Shown here piece by piece: positions 59,631 through 64,000 of a DNA stretch of 64,000 nucleotides. Each line of letters starts with the position of its first letter. Position 1 is the first letter of the stretch. Made by a program: the position numbers and the translations under genes. The stretch lies in assembly GCF_022234545.1 (NCBI RefSeq), contig NZ_JAIEUI010000020.1, forward strand, positions 1 through 64,000. The letters run 5' to 3'. Source of the DNA: Paenibacillus piscarius. GTDB lineage: Bacteria > Bacillota > Bacilli > Paenibacillales > Paenibacillaceae. The notes under the pieces were generated by a model. The model did not search any database and was not told where the DNA came from. It saw nothing but the letters and a program-made list of their open reading frames with translations.

Positions 59631-60773
59631 ATGAAATTCATTCACAAAAGGACTCTAAAGAGCTTTACCGCGCTGCTTGCCCTCTTCACCCTGTTGTCGT
59701 TCCCGTCCATCACCCAGGCTGCCGAACCCGCCGTACCCGGGAAAATCATTCCCAACGTCGTAGTCGTCGGTGTCGGCGGAACGATCACCTCCACTTCACC
59801 CTCCAGAGAGTTATTTCAGACTTACGGCACTCCCAAGGTCCCCATCAATGATATTATCCAAAGATTACAGCCGGAGCTGTCCAAAATCGCCAATGTGACC
59901 AGCACCGAGCTAAGCAATATCAGTTCTGCGCAGACCTCCTCCAAGGACTTATATAACCTCACTATCGCCATCGATAAGGAACTGGCGAAGCCGGCCGTGA
60001 ACGCTGTAGTCGTGACTACCGGAACTAATATTATGGAAGAGCTGGCTTACTGGACCGACCTCACTGTCCGCAGCCCGAAGCCCGTGGTCTTCACCGGCTC
60101 GATGCGTCAATCCAATACGATCTCCTTCGACGGGGAAGCCAACCTGCTGAATGCTATCCGGCTGGCTGCAAGTCAGAAAACCACTTACTATGGTACAGTG
60201 TTGATGATGAATGATGAATTTTTCGCCGCCAGAGAAGTCACCAAGACGGATGCACTGCGTCTGGATACCTTTGGCGGAGGCCGTTACGGCGCCCTCGGTA
60301 CGGTGGATGAGAACCGCATTCGTGCCGTCCGTGCCCCGGCCCGCGTCAAGGATGCAGGCACAGAGAAGTGGAAGACTCCTTTCGATCTCAGCACGATTCA
60401 GCCGGACGATCTCGCCAAGGTTGACATTGTATACAGCTATACGGAAGCCTCCGCTACACCGATCACGGCCTTGGCCAATGATGGAGTTCAAGGCATAGTT
60501 ACTGCGGGCCACGGGGCCGGCGGGATCTCAACCGCACAGCAGGCTGCCCGCAAAGAGGCAATTGACAAGGGTGTCCTGTTCGTCAGCGCCACACGCGCAG
60601 GCTCGGGAGCTGTGTATGACACCGGCGCCAAAGGAATCATAGGCGCAGGCGATCTGCTTCCGCAGAAGGCCAGACTCCTGCTTCAGCTGGGACTCACCTT
60701 CTCCAAGGATCAGGAGCAGATTCGCCAGTGGTTCTCTACCATAGGCATGCCGGATTTCGATATGAGCAAATAA
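59631..60773 (+). CDS. Secreted type II L-asparaginase
   Basis: 380 aa. The signal peptide ends at ITQA-AE, so the enzyme is exported, where it would release ammonia from asparagine. Asparaginase blocks: VGVGGTITS (Thr51, the first catalytic Thr), VVVTTGTNIMEELAYWTDL (Thr132), SNTISFDGEANLLNAIRLAA and REVTKTDALR (Lys205). The usual HGTD at the second catalytic site reads TGTN: Asn133 replaces the aspartate that binds the substrate amino group in E. coli AnsB. AAGGAGGT fixes the start. Single gene under a strong promoter with a dyad. Confidence 0.92.
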   Translation: MKFIHKRTLKSFTALLALFTLLSFPSITQAAEPAVPGKIIPNVVVVGVGGTITSTSPSRELFQTYGTPKVPINDIIQRLQPELSKIANVTSTELSNISSAQTSSKDLYNLTIAIDKELAKPAVNAVVVTTGTNIMEELAYWTDLTVRSPKPVVFTGSMRQSNTISFDGEANLLNAIRLAASQKTTYYGTVLMMNDEFFAAREVTKTDALRLDTFGGGRYGALGTVDENRIRAVRAPARVKDAGTEKWKTPFDLSTIQPDDLAKVDIVYSYTEASATPITALANDGVQGIVTAGHGAGGISTAQQAARKEAIDKGVLFVSATRAGSGAVYDTGAKGIIGAGDLLPQKARLLLQLGLTFSKDQEQIRQWFSTIGMPDFDMSK

Positions 60774-60776
60774 ATC

Positions 60777-60799
60777 AGCGGAGGCCTCTGGCCTCCGCT
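60777..60799. terminator. Terminator between asparaginase and immunity-type ABC genes
   Basis: AGCGGAGGCC (60777-60786) and GGCCTCCGCT (60790-60799), 3-base loop, followed by TCATCTTTTCC on the plus strand and GATTTATTTG on the minus strand. Probably works both ways. Confidence 0.75.
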
Positions 60800-60826
60800 T
60801 CATCTTTTCCGTATATAGGGCAGGAC

Positions 60827-61552
60827 TTAAGCCGCAGCACTGGCTCTCATCCGGCGGACAGACCAGGCTGACAGGATTACCAGATACACTCCGCTCATGG
60901 AGAAGAACAGCAGGTTCTCCGCCGGAGTCAGACCGCGCTGGGTGAGCACCCCCATTCCAACCGTCAAGAGTGAGTACGGAAACAGCAGACCCAGCTTCAG
61001 CACATACAGACCCAGCCCGACAAACACCGCACAGAGGCTGATGCCGATCGGTGTGGCAAAGCTGCGGATGCGGATGGACAACCCGAGCTGCAGGGCGGCA
61101 ATGCTCAGCGAAGCAACCCAGCCGCGGAAGGTCCACATGACAATGTCCAGCGGAAAAGGACCCGTCATGGACAGCAGCTGTCCGGCTGCCCAATACATGA
61201 ACAGAAACAGTGCCTGCGCTCCTGCGATCAGAACGCCTACAATCACCAGCTTGGCAATAAAGAGACTGGTTATCGAGACAGGTGCCGCCAGGATCAGATT
61301 CCAGTTCCTGTTCGTATGCTCCAGCCTGCACACAAAGGCACAGCAGATCGCAATCAGAATCGGCAGAAAGAACTCCCCGTAAAATAAGCTGACCTGCGTC
61401 CACAGGCTGTACCAGCCGCCCTCCAGGGCTCCCCGGTTCATATAAAAGTTCGCACACCCGATGATCAGGCTGACTACAGGCAGACTCACCAGCACCAGCC
61501 CCATCCGGGAACGGCGCAGCTTGGGCCATTCAGCCGCAACACTTCTCAGCAT
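60827..61552 (-). CDS. Lantibiotic-immunity-type ABC permease (MutG/EpiG-like)
   Basis: 241 aa, six membrane helices (LVLVSLPVVSLIIGCANFYM, IVMWTFRGWVASLSIAALQL, LLTVGMGVLTQRGLTPAENL). Sequence start LRSVAAEWPKLRRSR and the cytosolic CRLEHTNRNWNLILAAPVS loop are shared with permeases of the lantibiotic self-protection transporters (LanEFG). Third gene of an ATPase-permease-permease operon. No lantibiotic precursor or synthetase gene is visible in the window, so it may protect against peptides of other bacteria. Confidence 0.88.
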   Translation of the reverse strand: MLRSVAAEWPKLRRSRMGLVLVSLPVVSLIIGCANFYMNRGALEGGWYSLWTQVSLFYGEFFLPILIAICCAFVCRLEHTNRNWNLILAAPVSITSLFIAKLVIVGVLIAGAQALFLFMYWAAGQLLSMTGPFPLDIVMWTFRGWVASLSIAALQLGLSIRIRSFATPIGISLCAVFVGLGLYVLKLGLLFPYSLLTVGMGVLTQRGLTPAENLLFFSMSGVYLVILSAWSVRRMRASAAA

Positions 61553-61564
61553 AAGATCCCCTCC

Positions 61565-62317
61565 TTATATCGCTTGTCTTGAGATGTGGGCATTTCCGCA
61601 CACATACAGCAGCAGTGTGATGATTAGAGCTGCAATACACTGTAGAGCAGGTATTGTCCCGGTAATATAAGACCCGGCAGAAGCCTGATAGTGATACGTT
61701 ACCGGACTGAGGTCCAGGTAATAGGACCAGACGACTGCCTTCCGGACGGCGGCCGGGAACAGGCTGGCAGTTGTTCCAAGGAACCCGCCGAGCATCCCGA
61801 GGCATAAGGCAAATGACTGGTTCTTCACCGCCAGCGATACCCATTGCTGGAGGGCGGCAATCAGCAGGCTGGCCACCAGTGTGCCTGCCGTGAATTGCAG
61901 CAGCAGGCCTGACGGAAGCGGAGCCTCCAGCTTATGAAGCATTCCGAAGCCGATGATAAACACCGCCTGGGCTAATATTCCATATAGAATCAGGCTTGCC
62001 GCACATGTATATTTGGCAGCGTAGACCGAGCGGCGTCCGGCTGTGGTGGTCATCAGCATTTTCCAGGTATCGCCCTTATGCTCCATATCGCAGATCCGGG
62101 AGATCACAATGGCAGCCAGAATCGGCAGGAACAGTCCGTTCATCGACGAAAGGCTGAAGATGAGCGCTTCCCACGAGGCATTCGACGCGCTCCGCGAGAT
62201 GGAGATGCTCATGGACACCGATGCCCAGCCCAGCTCTGCGGCCAGGAAGAGCGTCAGCATCGCCCACACCCTTCTCCGCCGGAGCTTGTAGTATTCCAGC
62301 AACAGCGCTCTCATCAC
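61565..62317 (-). CDS. Lantibiotic-immunity-type ABC permease (MutE/EpiE-like)
   Basis: 250 aa, six membrane helices. It begins MRALLLEYYKLRRRRVWAML and has the DMEHKGDTWKMLMTTTAGRR loop, a pattern parallel to the next permease (CRLEHTNRNWNLILAAPVS). Its start overlaps the ATPase stop by 4 bases, and the second permease follows after 12 bp. The two permeases form the LanE/LanG-like pair. Confidence 0.88.
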   Translation of the reverse strand: MMRALLLEYYKLRRRRVWAMLTLFLAAELGWASVSMSISISRSASNASWEALIFSLSSMNGLFLPILAAIVISRICDMEHKGDTWKMLMTTTAGRRSVYAAKYTCAASLILYGILAQAVFIIGFGMLHKLEAPLPSGLLLQFTAGTLVASLLIAALQQWVSLAVKNQSFALCLGMLGGFLGTTASLFPAAVRKAVVWSYYLDLSPVTYHYQASAGSYITGTIPALQCIAALIITLLLYVCGNAHISRQAI

Positions 62318-63258
62318 AGGCTCCGCTCCTTTCCCGTCAGCTCCAGGAAGATGTCCTCAAGGCTCTTCTTACGCTCCTGAATCCGGCTGACCCCGATCTG
62401 GCGGGACACCAGAATCCCGTTGATCCGGCACACCTCGGCGTCCGGCATGCCCTTGAATACCAGCTGCTGCCCATCTATCCGCGGCCGGTATCCGTATGCT
62501 GACAATACTTGGACCGCTTTATCGGGTTGATCGGTCCGGAAATGCACTGCCGCCTGATTCTGCGCCTGAAGTGCTGCCATCGTTCCCTGGAACAGCAGCT
62601 TGCCCTCACTGATAATGCCAACCGAGGTAGCAGTCTGCTCAATCTCGGACAGCAGGTGGCTGGACACCAGAACCGTCATGTCATACTGCGCGGGCAGCGA
62701 CTTGATCAGCTCCCGGATCTCTCCGATGCCGGCCGGGTCCAGGCCGTTCGTCGGCTCATCAAGAATCAGCAGGCTCGGAAAAGCCAGCAAGGCCATCGCG
62801 ATACCCAGGCGCTGCTTCATCCCAAGGGAATATTCACGGGCAGTCTTGTGCCGGTGATGCTCGAGCCGGACGATCTGCAGCACCTTATCGATATTCTTGG
62901 CCGGCAGGCTGCGCAGCCGCTGCATGACCCGCAGATTCTCAAGCCCGGTCAGATGACCGTAATAGGAAGGCGACTCAATCAGCGAGCCGGTCTGGTTCAG
63001 AATCGCCATCCGGTGCTTCTGCAGCTCCTTCCCGAATACGTTAACCGAACCTTTCGTAGGCTGGACCAGTCCCAGCAGCATCTTCAGCGTCGTCGTCTTA
63101 CCGGCACCATTCGGGCCGAGGAAGCCGAAGATTTCGCCTTGCTGTACCTTCAGATCTACATGATCCACCCGGGGCGTCCCCCCGTAGGTTTTGGTCAATT
63201 GTTTCGTCTCAATGATAGGATAAGTGCTCATTGCTTCGTTCAGCTCCATTTCTGCCAA
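62314..63258 (-). CDS. Lantibiotic-immunity-type ABC ATP-binding protein (MutF/BcrA-like)
   Basis: 314 aa. Walker A GPNGAGKTTTLKMLLGLVQP, Q-loop TGSLIESPSYYGHLTG (with Glu, the E-loop of immunity transporters), signature YSLGMKQRLGIAMALLAFPS, Walker B LLILDEPTNGLDP and H-loop VSSHLLSE. The LanF/BcrA group exports bacitracin- or lantibiotic-like peptides. The start is TTG 63258 (AGAGG five bases upstream) or ATG 63231. First gene of the three-gene operon, divergent from a response regulator gene that probably controls it. Confidence 0.92.
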   Translation of the reverse strand: MAEMELNEAMSTYPIIETKQLTKTYGGTPRVDHVDLKVQQGEIFGFLGPNGAGKTTTLKMLLGLVQPTKGSVNVFGKELQKHRMAILNQTGSLIESPSYYGHLTGLENLRVMQRLRSLPAKNIDKVLQIVRLEHHRHKTAREYSLGMKQRLGIAMALLAFPSLLILDEPTNGLDPAGIGEIRELIKSLPAQYDMTVLVSSHLLSEIEQTATSVGIISEGKLLFQGTMAALQAQNQAAVHFRTDQPDKAVQVLSAYGYRPRIDGQQLVFKGMPDAEVCRINGILVSRQIGVSRIQERKKSLEDIFLELTGKERSL

Positions 63259-63392
63259 GTTGGCCTCTTGCTTCCCAGCATAGTGGACCTTCCTTGCTCC
63301 AGGCTGAAGATAACCTTACGCCTACCTTAAATCAGCCTTTGCCTTTCAATCTTCACCATATGATCGTGTATACTACTTCTTGGGTGATGACT

Positions 63393-64000
63393 ATGAATAC
63401 GATGAAGGACCGGAAAATACTAATTGTTGAGGACGAACCAAAAATCTGTGAAATGATTGAGCTGTTTCTGCGCAAAGAGGGCTTCTACCGCATCTATACG
63501 GCTGGAGATTACAGCAGTGCCCTCGCCTTGTGCCGGCAGGAGAAGCCGGACATTGCCATTCTGGATGTGATGCTGCCGGATCAGGACGGCTTCTCGCTCC
63601 TGTCCGCTATACGGACTTTCTCCGATCTGCCAGTGATCTTCTTGTCGGCGCGCGGCGAGGACGAGGACCGGCTGCTCGGGCTGGGGCTCGGGGCAGATGA
63701 TTATATCGTCAAGCCTTTTCTGCCTAGGGAGTTAATGCTGCGGCTGACGGCTGTCCTGAAGCGGGTATACGCTTCCTCCGTTCCCGAGCGGCTGCCGGTC
63801 TTCAGAGCAGGTGAACAAATGGTAGATCTGGAGAGCGCAGTTGTAATAAGAGAAGGCCAGGAGCTGCCGCTGACTGCCAAAGAGCACGCCATTCTGATCA
63901 AGCTGTATGAGAACCGCGGACGGATTGTGACCAGCGATGCCATCTGCCAGGCGGTTTGGGGAGATGACAGCTACGGGTATGAGAACACTCTAATGGTACA
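63393..64000 (+). CDS. OmpR/PhoB-type response regulator (cut by window end)
   Basis: Runs off the right edge; 202 residues are visible. Receiver domain: ILIVEDEPKICEMI, phospho-acceptor Asp58 in IAILDVMLPDQDG, Thr/Ser switch region VIFLSARGEDEDR and Lys in DDYIVKPF. The winged-helix output domain begins with LPLTAKEHAILIKLYENRGR and VTSDAICQAVWGDDSYGYEN. An earlier in-frame ATG lies at 63387. The gene is divergent from the immunity-type ABC operon, an arrangement known for peptide-antibiotic sensing systems; a kinase gene is expected just beyond the window. Confidence 0.9.
   Translation, partial: MNTMKDRKILIVEDEPKICEMIELFLRKEGFYRIYTAGDYSSALALCRQEKPDIAILDVMLPDQDGFSLLSAIRTFSDLPVIFLSARGEDEDRLLGLGLGADDYIVKPFLPRELMLRLTAVLKRVYASSVPERLPVFRAGEQMVDLESAVVIREGQELPLTAKEHAILIKLYENRGRIVTSDAICQAVWGDDSYGYENTLMV

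Overview
The window reads as chromosomal DNA of a spore-forming Gram-positive bacterium of the Paenibacillus type. The grounds are strong AGGAGG-type ribosome sites, a tRNA without an encoded CCA, a GerA-type germinant receptor, ECF sigma factors paired with DUF4179-type partners, YesMN-type two-component systems, and Fur-, sigma-A- and sigma-G-like promoter motifs. I see no transposase, integrase, phage module or CRISPR array. Genes are densely packed, with many overlapping start/stop codons and several terminators shared by converging genes.

Layout. 0-6.7 kb: spermidine synthesis by the carboxyspermidine route, an AraC regulator divergent from a two-domain acyltransferase, and a ClpP paralogue with a small partner. 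6.8-13.6 kb: an ECF-like sigma factor, an SDR-type dehydratase, a chemoreceptor, a zinc-phospholipase-C family protein, a tiny proline-rich protein and a glycosyltransferase. 13.6-15.5 kb: an HTH/TPR regulator whose 3' end overlaps a 47-codon secreted pro-peptide gene, which looks like a complete peptide quorum-sensing cassette with its own operator-like promoter and terminator. 15.5-23 kb: a UbiD-type decarboxylase with a flavoprotein monooxygenase, then a germinant receptor locus with its permease gene in divergent orientation. 23-35 kb: an AprX-like protease, an amidase, a nuclease-like/winged-helix protein, an intergenic repeat cluster, a CD3324-family gene behind an elaborate leader, an M3 peptidase, small proteins, an esterase lipoprotein, an ECF sigma/DUF4179 pair and a GH16 glucanase. 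35-44 kb: class I aldolase, LLM oxidoreductase, M16C protease, a VOC protein, a six-unit 51-bp hairpin repeat array beside tRNA-Lys(CUU), and an amino acid permease.

44-64 kb is dominated by transport. It holds a serine hydrolase fused translationally to an ABC-2 exporter operon, a Fur-controlled siderophore importer split over two divergent units, and an AfuABC/HptA-like binding-protein importer with its own YesMN-type kinase and regulator. After these come an ECF sigma/anti-sigma pair with an autoregulatory-looking promoter, a secreted asparaginase with an unusual active-site residue, and a lantibiotic-immunity-type ABC exporter divergent from a response regulator cut by the window end.

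The most notable find is the peptide-signalling cassette at 13.6-15.3 kb. Its pro-peptide is below normal gene-calling size, and the cassette resembles the arbitrium-like (Alo) receptor/peptide pairs I recall being described in Paenibacillus polymyxa. Secondary leads are the leader RNA at 27.6-27.86 kb with two short upstream ORFs and mutually exclusive hairpins, the hairpin that hides the ribosome site at 26.2 kb, and the 51-bp repeat array. All functional statements rest on reading the translated sequences; no database search was run.
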